Origin: Pseudodesulfovibrio sp.
GTDB lineage: Bacteria > Desulfobacterota > Desulfovibrionia > Desulfovibrionales > Desulfovibrionaceae
DNA: 21,024 nucleotides
Assembly: GCA_022712815.1 (NCBI GenBank)
Contig: JAFLJW010000214.1
Span: forward strand, 1-21,024
Direction: 5' to 3'
Of the stretch, positions 1-6,527 are shown piece by piece. The notes beneath the pieces were generated by a model. That model was not told the origin of the DNA. It was given only the letters and a program-made list of their open reading frames with translations, and searched no databases. Made by a program: the position numbers and the translations under genes. Position 1 is the first letter of the stretch. The number at the start of each line of letters is the position of its first letter.

Positions 1-1
1 C

Positions 2-526
2 CAAAAACTCGAAGCTCTCGGAGCGGAAGTACGCATGCCCGCCATCATGGAGGTGCTGTGGTACACGCTTTACAAACAGCGGTATTACAAGGAGCAGGGC
101 GGACAGAAAATAGCAGGCGCTCTACTGCGCATGCAGCATCAGATGCTGACCAGCATTGAGAAAAAACTGCGTCGCCACTCTGCAAACGTATTGCCCAATG
201 CCTATGAACCACGGGTCTGGGACGTCATTGCCAATAGCGGGTTTACCCTTGATGCAGGCCTTGGCTTCGGGGCTGCCATGGAAATAGCACAAAACGGGGT
301 CAACGGAATTGTTCACGCAATTCCCTTTAACTGCGTCCCCGGATTGATGATTCAGGGATTGGAAAGCCGCTTTCGCCGTGAGTTTCCGCATATACCGTTC
401 CTTACCGTGACTTTTTACGGACAGGACGATCCCACCGTTGAGACTCGCATTGAGGCTCTTGTTCACCAGTGCAGGGAAACCGGAAGCCAGAAAAAAATGA
501 TCGAAAAGAAACCGGTCCTGTCTTAA
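2..526 (+). CDS. Acyl-CoA dehydratase activase-related protein, C-terminal part (5' end outside window)
   Basis: The reading frame is open from the first bases of the window, so the gene starts upstream; only the last 174 or so residues are visible. The segment resembles the C-terminal domain of the large 2-hydroxyacyl-CoA dehydratase activase-related proteins of anaerobes. The recognisable stretch is GLGFGAAMEIAQNGVNGI followed by a conserved FNCVPG, whose cysteine lies where this fold places an Fe-S or catalytic cysteine. Proteins of this family contain ASKHA ATPase and dehydratase-like modules; the true substrate of this subgroup is generally unknown. The stop is 33 nt before the PP-loop gene, so the two are probably co-transcribed. 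The family assignment is from memory of conserved blocks. The upstream ATPase domain cannot be checked here. Confidence 0.7.
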   Translation, partial: QKLEALGAEVRMPAIMEVLWYTLYKQRYYKEQGGQKIAGALLRMQHQMLTSIEKKLRRHSANVLPNAYEPRVWDVIANSGFTLDAGLGFGAAMEIAQNGVNGIVHAIPFNCVPGLMIQGLESRFRREFPHIPFLTVTFYGQDDPTVETRIEALVHQCRETGSQKKMIEKKPVLS

Positions 527-559
527 TTCTCCCGATTACCAAAGGAAAACCAGCACTCC

Positions 560-1651
560 ATGTATAGATATACCGAAAAAATCTGCAAAAAATGCCACCT
601 CCAGGAAGATGCTTTTCACGGCATCACGCTCAATGAACAGGGACTGTGTTCACTTTGTGTCAAGATTTCCAAGTCCCCGAAACGTGACTGGGACAATTTG
701 CAAAAAGACTTTGAGACAAAGCTGGACAATGTCCGGGGACACCTGCCCTACGAGGGGATGATCATGATGAGCGGGGGCAAGGATAGTGCCTACATGGCCA
801 ACCTGCTCAAGAAAAAATATGGAATGAACCTTCTGGCATTCATCATCGACAATAATTACGAGTATCCAGAGACTTTTGACAATGCGAAGACCATCGCTCA
901 CAAGCTGGACATGCCCTACATCTTTTATCGTCAGGACCCGAAATTGATGCGGCAATATTATCAGGTTCTTTTTTGTGAGGACGCGCTCTCGCAACAAGAT
1001 TGCGGCCAGGTCTGCACTTTTTGCGGCAGGTTTCTTATTCGCACAGCCACGGATTTTGCCCGGTGCATGGGAATCCCCCTCGTCTTTTCCGGTCACAATC
1101 CGGAGCAGATATTCCTGATGGGCGAAAGCATTGAAACCGACCTTGAGCGGCTGACCATCATGGAGTTCACGATGGAACTAGTGGCCGAAGACACGCAAAA
1201 GGCGTCAGAGGTATGGGGAAAAATTACTCCCGCCCATACCAATCGACTTTTCCCACGGTCACTTGCCCCAAAGGATGTCTCGCTGGTGTTCCCGTTCCAG
1301 CATTTCCCCTACGAACCGGAAAAAATGATGCGCACGGTTCGGGACGAACTCGACTGGCTGCCCATCAAACGTTTTTCCAAAACCTACATCGCTTCCGGTT
1401 GCAGACTCGTGAAACTGTGGGCCTATCTTGCACACTGCAGCAACACAAACAGTTATGTGGATCTGGAGTTCAGCAGTCAGGTGCGAAGCGGCACTCTCGC
1501 TTCAGAAACAGTTCAAAAGTTCTATTCTGAAACAAATGTTGAAATTGACGAACTGTCGGCACTGATCCGGGAACTAGATATGACGAAAGAAATGAAGCTG
1601 CTGCTGGAAAAACAATTTGGGAAAACAAACGAGCTTTTGCAAAAACTATAA
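560..1651 (+). CDS. PP-loop ATP-pyrophosphatase, N-acetyl sugar amidotransferase-like
   Basis: A 363-residue cytoplasmic protein. Residues 71-76 are SGGKDS, the pyrophosphate loop of N-type ATP pyrophosphatases, which adenylate a substrate before attack by ammonia or sulfur. Two CxxC pairs (C9/C12 and C30/C33) form an N-terminal zinc-knuckle, as in N-acetyl sugar amidotransferases (WbpG/PseA-like). C148, C152 and C155 lie where those enzymes have a short Cys motif, and a SGHNPEQ segment follows at about 177-183. The C-terminal third looks helical and unrecognised. The ATG is preceded by a weak AAAGGA. The gene follows the activase-related gene by 33 nt and no sugar-biosynthesis genes are seen, so the sugar amidation role is doubtful. 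A thiolation or other amidation reaction is equally possible. Base composition looks more AT-rich than the rest of the window. Confidence 0.75.
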   Translation: MYRYTEKICKKCHLQEDAFHGITLNEQGLCSLCVKISKSPKRDWDNLQKDFETKLDNVRGHLPYEGMIMMSGGKDSAYMANLLKKKYGMNLLAFIIDNNYEYPETFDNAKTIAHKLDMPYIFYRQDPKLMRQYYQVLFCEDALSQQDCGQVCTFCGRFLIRTATDFARCMGIPLVFSGHNPEQIFLMGESIETDLERLTIMEFTMELVAEDTQKASEVWGKITPAHTNRLFPRSLAPKDVSLVFPFQHFPYEPEKMMRTVRDELDWLPIKRFSKTYIASGCRLVKLWAYLAHCSNTNSYVDLEFSSQVRSGTLASETVQKFYSETNVEIDELSALIRELDMTKEMKLLLEKQFGKTNELLQKL

Positions 1652-1653
1652 AA

Positions 1654-1679
1654 CACTTCCTTTCCAAGAAAGAGAAGTG
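1654..1679. terminator. Stem-loop between convergent genes, probable terminator
   Basis: CACTTC-CTTTC, loop CAA, then GAAAG-A-GAAGTG gives an 11-bp stem with one bulged A, starting 2 nt after the PP-loop gene stop. On the minus strand the hairpin is followed by TTTTATAG, so it may end transcription arriving from rex. On the plus strand no T-run follows. Confidence 0.5.
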
Positions 1680-1745
1680 CCAGGAACGCAAAAAGACCTC
1701 TGAATTTTCGCATTCACCCCATCCTGCCAAGATAGCACAATACAA

Positions 1746-1863
1746 GGCTTTCGAGAGTGGTGTAGCTGCGAGGCGACGGGTACAAATCGACCGCAGACGT
1801 AGCAACGCTACGCTGAGGATCGATTCATGCCCGACAGAAGCAGACGCGCCGCTATCGGAAGCC
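1746..1863. repeat. 118-nt long imperfect palindrome in the PP-loop/rex spacer
   Basis: Successive nested arms pair around the centre. From outside in they are: 1746-1760 with 1849-1863 (14 of 15 positions pair, counting two G-T), CTGC 1766-1769 with GCAG 1840-1843, CGGG 1777-1780 with CCCG 1830-1833, AATCGA 1785-1790 with TCGATT 1820-1825, and CGTAGC 1798-1803 with GCTACG 1807-1812 around an AAC loop. No coding frame is evident. The architecture is that of a MITE- or REP-like interspersed element, or of a structured RNA. The sequence shows the fold potential; the class is inference. Confidence 0.6.
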
Positions 1864-1866
1864 GAC

Positions 1867-1891
1867 AGGCAACGACGATTAGTCGTTGCCT
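1867..1891. repeat. Perfect 10-bp stem-loop spanning the rex stop codon
   Basis: AGGCAACGAC, loop GATTA, GTCGTTGCCT. The rex stop codon (TAA on the minus strand, 1879-1881) sits in the loop and the last three codons of rex form one arm. No T-run follows on the minus strand, so it is not a canonical intrinsic terminator. It directly abuts the 118-nt palindrome. Confidence 0.6.
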
Positions 1892-2511
1892 AACGTAATC
1901 TGAAAAGCAATGGCGTATAGATGGTCGAAGAAATCGACGTATTCCACCGGGATGTGTTTGGGTACGTTGATGCGTGACGGGGCGAAATTTATGATGCCTC
2001 GGATGTTGGCGTCAACGAGATGATTGGCGGCTCGTTGGGCGCGGTCCGGGGGGGTGGCGATGATGCCGATTTCGAGATTTAGCTCCGGGGCTTGTTCCCT
2101 GAGATGGGTGGGGCAGACGATTTCCATGCCCTCGAATTCGAGGCCGATCTTGTCCGGGTCACAGTCAAAGGCGGCGCATATCTTGAAGCCACGACGTTCG
2201 AAATCGTGATGGCGCAGGAGAGCACTCCCCATGTTGCCAACGCCGATCAGGGCACATTTCCAGACGCGGTCGATACCGAGCGACTGCTTGATGGACGTGA
2301 TCAGTTCCTGAACGTAATAGCCCACACCGCGCACACCGAACTCACCAAAATACGCAAGGTCTTTTCTTATTTGTGACGAATTGACCGAACAGGCTTGGGC
2401 AAGTTTTTCGGATGATATGACATCGTTGCCGTCACGCAACAGGTTCTCGAGAACCTGAATATAAACGGCCAGTCGTCCGATTGTAGCTTTGGGGATGTGT
2501 TCACTTTTCAT
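1879..2511 (-). CDS. rex: Redox-sensing transcriptional repressor Rex
   Basis: A 210-residue protein of normal Rex length. An N-terminal winged helix (about 1-78) contains the SSQIRKDLAYFGEFG block typical of the DNA-recognition region. It is followed by a Rossmann fold with GVGNMG at 90-95 for NAD(H). The C-terminal helix (about residues 190-208) fits the domain-swapped dimer. Rex binds its operators when NAD+ dominates and is released by NADH, controlling fermentation and respiration genes. The gene lies directly downstream of the F0 ATP synthase operon on the same strand, but a strong terminator separates them. A Rex-like operator sits 39-56 nt before the start codon, implying its own autoregulated promoter. 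The only visible Shine-Dalgarno is a weak AGAGA. Confidence 0.95.
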   Translation of the reverse strand: MKSEHIPKATIGRLAVYIQVLENLLRDGNDVISSEKLAQACSVNSSQIRKDLAYFGEFGVRGVGYYVQELITSIKQSLGIDRVWKCALIGVGNMGSALLRHHDFERRGFKICAAFDCDPDKIGLEFEGMEIVCPTHLREQAPELNLEIGIIATPPDRAQRAANHLVDANIRGIINFAPSRINVPKHIPVEYVDFFDHLYAIAFQITLGND

Positions 2512-2549
2512 TTTTCAATGTCTCTTGGGAGGCCGGAAAACGGGCAGTC

Positions 2550-2567
2550 ATGTGAATTTTTTAACAA
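2550..2567. promoter_or_regulatory. Candidate Rex operator upstream of rex
   Basis: ATGTGAA-TTTT-TTAACAA matches the Rex operator pattern TTGTGAA-N4-TTMACAA at 13 of 14 half-site positions. It lies between the atpE terminator and the rex start codon, so autoregulation of rex is the natural reading. Confidence 0.6.
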
Positions 2568-2575
2568 GACAGATG

Positions 2576-2605
2576 CTTAAAAAGGGGAGGCCGAGGCCTC
2601 CCCTT
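2576..2605 (-). terminator. Rho-independent terminator of the F0 operon
   Basis: An 11-bp GC-rich stem (AAGGGGAGGCC 2582-2592 with GGCCTCCCCTT 2595-2605) and a 2-nt centre. On the minus strand it is followed by a run of five T. It lies 24 nt beyond the atpE stop. Confidence 0.85.
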
Positions 2606-2629
2606 GAAGTAGCATTTTCGTATCTGATA

Positions 2630-2944
2630 CTAGACGACGAAGAGCAGGATCAGGTTGACAACCAAGGCGTAGATGGCGAGGGACTCGATGAATGCCAGGC
2701 CAAGGATCAGAGTGGTGGAAATCTGTCCGCCAGCTTCGGGGTTGCGAGCGATACCTTCACAAGCGCCTTTGACGCCCATGCCCTGTGCAATGCCGCACAG
2801 ACCGGCAGCGATGCCCATGCCGAGAGCGGTGGCGTAAGCTTTGGCGGACATGATATCAGCACCAGCACCATCACCGGAAGCGAAAGCAGCGGAAGCAACC
2901 AGAACCATAGCCAAAGTGGTGAAAAGAATCTTAGTGATTTTCAT
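2630..2944 (-). CDS. atpE: ATP synthase F0 subunit c
   Basis: A 104-residue subunit of the membrane rotor ring that carries the coupling ion. Residues 1-23 (positively charged start, hydrophobic core, ending AFA before S24) look like a signal peptide. Helix 1 is about 34-57, the polar loop carries ARNPE at 66-70, and helix 2 has the ion-binding Glu87 in FIES. Gln54 in helix 1, Ser88 and Tyr92 match parts of the Na+-binding signature, but Thr is replaced by Leu89, so ion specificity is open. The start at 2944 is chosen because TTGGAGGA lies at proper spacing before this ATG; an in-frame ATG at 2995 would add 17 unlikely residues. The gene is last in the F0 operon, followed by a strong terminator. 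Confidence 0.95.
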   Translation of the reverse strand: MKITKILFTTLAMVLVASAAFASGDGAGADIMSAKAYATALGMGIAAGLCGIAQGMGVKGACEGIARNPEAGGQISTTLILGLAFIESLAIYALVVNLILLFVV

Positions 2945-3023
2945 TTTGAATCCTCCAAGTGGAATCATATAATATTGTTTTGGTCCGAGGACCATTTCCC
3001 CAAATTAAACGAGCGGCTCTATT

Positions 3024-3746
3024 TTAATGAGCGTGCTCAATGGAACCCTGCAGGTACAGCATCGTCAGCATAAAGAAGATGAATGCCTGAATGGTTTTTG
3101 CCAGAATGAACAGGAAATACATCGGCAGTGTGCCGACCAGCGGAGCCAGGAAGAACATCAGGATCAGCACGATTTCTTCACCGCGGATGTTGCCGAACAG
3201 ACGAAGTGTCAGACTCAGCGGACGTGCGATGTGTGAGATCGGCTCAAGGATCAGCATCAGGGGAGCCAGAAAAGCGACCGGACCCATGAAATGTTTGATG
3301 TACTTGAAACCCCATTTTTTCATGCCAACGGCTTGATAGAACAGGAAGACGATGATCGCCATGGCAGCCGGAGTGTTGATGTTCGCAGTAGGAGCATCAC
3401 AGCCGGGAACCAGACCGATGTAGTTCATGGTCAGGATGAACATGAAGATTGTGCACAGCAGCGGCATGAACTGGCGGCCTTCCTGACCGAGGTTGGCGAC
3501 AGTGAAATCTTCCAGGCCACCGATGATGGTCTCAAAGAGATTCTGCATTCCGCCGGGAACCAGCTTCAATCGGCTACGAACGATCAAACCACAGGTCAGC
3601 AAAATAACCATGGCCAGCCACATGTAGAGCACGTGGTTGATGCTGTCTACGCCGAGCATCTGCTCTACGGTAGCACCCCAGTTACCAATGCCTTTCAGCA
3701 GGTCCATGTACAAGAGAGGATGCGGTAAACCGCCTGAAAAACCCAT
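3024..3746 (-). CDS. atpB: ATP synthase F0 subunit a
   Basis: A 240-residue integral membrane stator subunit that forms the ion half-channels facing the c ring. Several hydrophobic helices are evident. The family signature SLTLRLFGN is present, with its essential arginine at residue 182, and is followed by an acidic GEE. The start is the ATG at 3746, 7 nt after a perfect AAGGAGG (3754-3760). A TTG at 3752 is also in frame but only 1 nt from that ribosome site, so it is unlikely. The gene lies between atpI and atpE in the F0 operon; length is normal for the family. Confidence 0.95.
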   Translation of the reverse strand: MGFSGGLPHPLLYMDLLKGIGNWGATVEQMLGVDSINHVLYMWLAMVILLTCGLIVRSRLKLVPGGMQNLFETIIGGLEDFTVANLGQEGRQFMPLLCTIFMFILTMNYIGLVPGCDAPTANINTPAAMAIIVFLFYQAVGMKKWGFKYIKHFMGPVAFLAPLMLILEPISHIARPLSLTLRLFGNIRGEEIVLILMFFLAPLVGTLPMYFLFILAKTIQAFIFFMLTMLYLQGSIEHAH

Positions 3747-3770
3747 ATCCAAGCCTCCTTAAAAAATCAG

Positions 3771-4187
3771 CTAGCCCTTTTTTTGCCCCATCTGAACCAG
3801 GCCGGTAGCAGCGATGTTGATCACTACCGTTCCCAAACCTGATACCAACCCCCAGTGGGGGACACGTTCGACTCCGATCAGCCAATACAAGGCCAGCCCA
3901 CTCAGAGTCATCTTTCCTATGAATATAACAAACAGTTTAAATGGCGCGCTTTTCTGGTTGTGTACCAAATACTGAGCTATGCGAGCCAAAGCCCAGAAAT
4001 TGACAAGAGCGAGTATCGCTCCGGCCAGATAAGCGAGAGACCACCGGGAAAAAAGGGTTACCAGCATGATCACTAGAGAGGTCCCCAGCGATACATAAAT
4101 CTGATTGCGGACAAGAATTCGCACATCCGGCCCTTGGAACCCGCTTTTTACGAGCAGGCGTTCAAGCCGCTGATTAATCTTGCCCAT
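3771..4187 (-). CDS. atpI: ATP synthase subunit I
   Basis: A 138-residue protein with four hydrophobic segments (approximately residues 31-48, 53-72, 84-102 and 110-130). It fits the ATP synthase I (UncI) family, which helps c-ring assembly and possibly cation supply. I chose the ATG at 4187 because AAGGA lies 4 nt before it. An ATG 15 nt upstream (4202) has no ribosome site and would lengthen the overlap with atpZ from 14 to 29 nt. The family is poorly conserved, so identification rests on the membrane pattern plus position between atpZ and atpB. Confidence 0.8.
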   Translation of the reverse strand: MGKINQRLERLLVKSGFQGPDVRILVRNQIYVSLGTSLVIMLVTLFSRWSLAYLAGAILALVNFWALARIAQYLVHNQKSAPFKLFVIFIGKMTLSGLALYWLIGVERVPHWGLVSGLGTVVINIAATGLVQMGQKKG

Positions 4188-4467
4188 CACTTCCTTCACC
4201 ATCCTGTTTCAAAGAACTACGTTGCCTTTTGGCTTCTTCGCGCCTCTGGAGTTTTCTGAAATCTTCAAAAACCATTCTGAACCCGGCGATGACTCCAAGT
4301 AGGAAAAAGATCATGATCAGCCAGGGCTTGGTTCCGAAGTATTTGTCCAGATTGTAGCCAAAGAACAACCCAACGACCATGGCTGAAGCTATATGCAACC
4401 CCATAGTGCCAGCAGTGCCACCCAATTGTGTGATGGTTACCGCTTTATCGTCTTTTGAAAAGAGCAT
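4174..4467 (-). CDS. atpZ: AtpZ/AtpI-type small membrane protein, first gene of the F0 operon
   Basis: A 97-residue protein with two transmembrane helices (about 21-40 and 46-66) joined by a short loop containing GYNLDKYFGTKPW, characteristic of the F0F1-ATPase AtpZ family. A highly charged basic/acidic tail follows. AtpZ-type proteins are encoded ahead of the F0 genes and have been linked to ATP synthase assembly and Mg2+/Ca2+ transport; the role here is inferred by family and position. AAGGTG lies 5 nt before the ATG. A TTGTGAA half-site resembling a Rex operator (4477-4483) overlaps this ribosome-binding region. The 3' end overlaps atpI, suggesting translational coupling. Confidence 0.85.
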   Translation of the reverse strand: MLFSKDDKAVTITQLGGTAGTMGLHIASAMVVGLFFGYNLDKYFGTKPWLIMIFFLLGVIAGFRMVFEDFRKLQRREEAKRQRSSLKQDGEGSDGQD

Positions 4468-4527
4468 ATTCGCACCTTGTGAAGCTATATCCGCCTGTTT
4501 CTAAAGGCACAGAGCGAAAAAACAAGT

Positions 4528-4545
4528 TCGTGCAATCCTTCACAA
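4528..4545. promoter_or_regulatory. Candidate Rex operator upstream of the F0 operon
   Basis: TCGTGCA-ATCC-TTCACAA has one perfect Rex half-site and a 5-of-7 second half. It lies 61-78 nt upstream of the atpZ start codon. Further TTGTGAA and GTTGTGG half-site-like words lie within 60 nt. Together with the rex neighbourhood this supports Rex control, but the second arm is degenerate. Confidence 0.4.
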
Positions 4546-4711
4546 GTTGTGGAGGAGTAGCATACGCCGCCATTTCCCGTCAATGCGTTTTTCCGAAAAA
4601 CACTCCCTTTTTTTTGGAAATTTCAGGAGTGCAAATCACTTGCCGGATAGGTCCGGGACAACTCCGGCATCAGGTAGCATGCTACGCCCGAGTTTTGGTT
4701 ATTGCCACAAG

Positions 4712-4744
4712 AAAGCGGGAAGACGCATGGCATCTTCCCGCTTT
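4712..4744. terminator. Terminator hairpin after the zinc-ribbon gene
   Basis: A perfect 12-bp stem (AAAGCGGGAAGA 4712-4723 with TCTTCCCGCTTT 4733-4744) and a 9-nt loop, 15 nt beyond the minus-strand stop at 4760. Short T-rich stretches follow on both strands, so it may stop transcription from either side. Confidence 0.65.
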
Positions 4745-4759
4745 GTTTATTGACTGGAA

Positions 4760-5941
4760 CTATTCGGTATCGTTGACATCAATGACCTTGACCAGGAATT
4801 CCTTGACACCCGCGGGGGGTGTGAAGAAGACCGCCATGAACGGCGAAGACGCACCCGGTCTGATGAATGTGTTGTTGGACAGAATGCCGACTTCGCTGGA
4901 CAAGCCGTCCTCGATTTCATTCTGGGTCTGGACCTGCAACTGGAACTGCGAGAGCACGTTTCCGCACAGGAAAGTTTGCGAGACAAGGATGGTTCCGGCG
5001 GTATCGTAGAGTACCACCTCGACCTTGATCTGCTCCTTGGGCATGGCGAATTTGTTGACTGCCTTACCCTCGACCACGAACAGATTGCCGACTTTCTCGT
5101 TGGCTACGTAATATTGCTTGACGTTCTTGAGTTCTATTTTGCGGACGCGATCAGCCGGGGATTCGCCCGGAGCCACTTCTTCGCCGTCACCAATGTCTTC
5201 CGAGAACATCTGGCCCACGAACGGCACATTCCTGAGAAGGTCGCCCGGATTGTCGATACCGGCATAGGTCCAGACCTTGAAGTAGATTGCACCGCCGATA
5301 CCAAGCGCGATTATGAGCAGGAAGATCAGGCAACCAAGGGATTTTTTGCTGCCACCTTTGCTGCTCTTGTCTTCCAGAGAAAAACCGTCATCCTCTTCGT
5401 ATTCTTCGTCTTCGTCTTCGTCGTCATCCTCATCTTCATCCCCTTCGTCATCCTCATCAGCGAAAAGATCACCGGTATCATCGTCTCCGTCTTCAAACAG
5501 GTCGCTGGTGTCGTCGGCTTCTTCTTCGGATTCGTCCTCGGAATCACCGAACAGGTCGTCCACGCCACCTCCGGTGGGTGAGGCCCCTTCATCCGGGGTC
5601 GGGATATCATCACTCTCGTCAAAGAGATCATCCATGCCGGGCATGTCTTCTTCGGGGCCTTCTTCAGCCGATTCTTCAACCGGAGATTCAGGCGCGGCAG
5701 CCTTGTCTTCACCTGAGGCCACATCCTCGAAAGTTTCCTCGAAGTCATCCCCAGCCTGGGTATCGGTTGCCGGGCTCTCGTCCTCAAGCAGGGATTCAAC
5801 TTTCTCTTCAGGCGTGACAGAAGGAAGCTCTGCCTTGAACACGTGGGCGCACTTTGAGCATTTGACCTTGGCACCGTCCGCCGGGATTTTGGCGTCGGGC
5901 AAATTGTAACGGGTCTGGCAATTGGGGCAAGTGACGATCAT
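4760..5941 (-). CDS. Zinc-ribbon, acidic-linker, single-pass membrane protein (DUF3426 type)
   Basis: A 393-residue protein. Residues 1-36 form an MJ0042-type zinc ribbon with CPNC (C5, C8) and CSKC (C28, C31). Residues 40-195 are a very acidic, low-complexity linker holding four DLF motifs (about 105-107, 129-131, 148-150 and 158-160). A transmembrane helix spans 201-222. The C-terminal domain (about 265-393) is of the DUF3426 beta-sandwich type and probably faces the periplasm; the ribbon would be cytoplasmic. The start at 5941 is chosen because GGAGAT precedes it and the zinc ribbon begins immediately; an upstream in-frame start would run into hpt. It is last in the tlpA-like/GNAT/hpt cluster, 28 nt after hpt. 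Function is unknown for the family. Confidence 0.85.
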   Translation of the reverse strand: MIVTCPNCQTRYNLPDAKIPADGAKVKCSKCAHVFKAELPSVTPEEKVESLLEDESPATDTQAGDDFEETFEDVASGEDKAAAPESPVEESAEEGPEEDMPGMDDLFDESDDIPTPDEGASPTGGGVDDLFGDSEDESEEEADDTSDLFEDGDDDTGDLFADEDDEGDEDEDDDEDEDEEYEEDDGFSLEDKSSKGGSKKSLGCLIFLLIIALGIGGAIYFKVWTYAGIDNPGDLLRNVPFVGQMFSEDIGDGEEVAPGESPADRVRKIELKNVKQYYVANEKVGNLFVVEGKAVNKFAMPKEQIKVEVVLYDTAGTILVSQTFLCGNVLSQFQLQVQTQNEIEDGLSSEVGILSNNTFIRPGASSPFMAVFFTPPAGVKEFLVKVIDVNDTE

Positions 5942-5969
5942 ACTTTTGATCTCCAGGAAATCTGGTTGA

Positions 5970-6506
5970 TTAACTATCCGTATCCGTGGACAATTCGTAA
6001 ATTCCGTCCAACTCCCTATAACGCTCGGCATAGTCCAGGCCGTAGCCGACAATGAAGCCTTCGTTCAGCTTGAAACCGGCAAAATCGACCGTGACATCGA
6101 GTCTGCGTCGTTCATGCTTATCAATAAGCGAGCATATTTTCAAACTCTTTGGATTCCTTCGTCTTAACACATGTAGAAGGAAGTCCATGGAATGCCCGGT
6201 ATCAACGATATCTTCGATGACCAGCACGTCCTTTCCTTCAATGGAAATCTCCAGATCCTTGGAAAAAACAATGTCATCGCCCCGGGACGTACCTGTCCCG
6301 TAGCTTGCCAATCGTACAAAATCGACTTCCACTTCTCGTTCGATCTTGCGTATGACATCTGCGAAAAACAGGAATGCCCCCTTGAGGACGCAGATACATA
6401 CAAGAGGTTTGGCAGAGGTGTAGTCAGCCGTTATTTCCCGGCCCAGAGACTCCACACGCTCGGCAATTTGCTCGGCGGTAATGAAAGGTGTCAGTTTATG
6501 TGCCAT
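5970..6506 (-). CDS. hpt: Hypoxanthine phosphoribosyltransferase
   Basis: A 178-residue cytosolic purine-salvage enzyme converting hypoxanthine (and often guanine) plus PRPP to the nucleotide. The PRPP-binding loop EDIVDTG is at 98-104, the LKG pyrophosphate loop at 41-43, and a Lys-bearing ICSLIDKHERR segment at about 143-153 precedes the base-binding GFIVGYGLDYAE (about 170). Length is normal. A weak AGAAG precedes the start. It is third in a minus-strand gene run, between the acetyltransferase gene (21 nt upstream) and the zinc-ribbon gene. Confidence 0.95.
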   Translation of the reverse strand: MAHKLTPFITAEQIAERVESLGREITADYTSAKPLVCICVLKGAFLFFADVIRKIEREVEVDFVRLASYGTGTSRGDDIVFSKDLEISIEGKDVLVIEDIVDTGHSMDFLLHVLRRRNPKSLKICSLIDKHERRRLDVTVDFAGFKLNEGFIVGYGLDYAERYRELDGIYELSTDTDS

Positions 6507-6527
6507 ACTTCTAAGTGTATAAGATTG

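Larger units (their letters stand above)
4468..4759. other. Intergenic region ahead of the F0 operon
   Basis: This spacer between atpZ and the zinc-ribbon gene contains no convincing gene. It holds a Rex-like site (4528-4545), a GTTTTT-CCG-AAAAAC hairpin (4586-4592 region), an AT-rich tract, an imperfect GCCGGA/TCCGGC inverted repeat (about 4641-4668), the 12-bp palindrome GTAGCATGCTAC (4674-4685) and a terminator-like hairpin (4712-4744). The F0 promoter must lie here, but I cannot pick a -35/-10 pair with good spacing. Confidence 0.5.

Noticed and set aside
4551..4583. sigma-70 promoter for the F0 operon (TTGACG with TATGCT or TACTCC, minus strand)
   Set aside because: Spacing is 13 nt for the better -10 and the 18-nt alternative has a poor -10, so no confident call.
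4674..4685. 12-bp palindrome GTAGCATGCTAC as a regulator site
   Set aside because: No second copy or known matching regulator seen; it may be chance, so it is only noted in the spacer description.
5313..5909. Ser-rich open frame on the plus strand opposite the zinc-ribbon gene
   Set aside because: It is the antisense shadow of the Asp/Glu-rich linker; the minus-strand frame has zinc-ribbon motifs, a membrane helix and a ribosome site.
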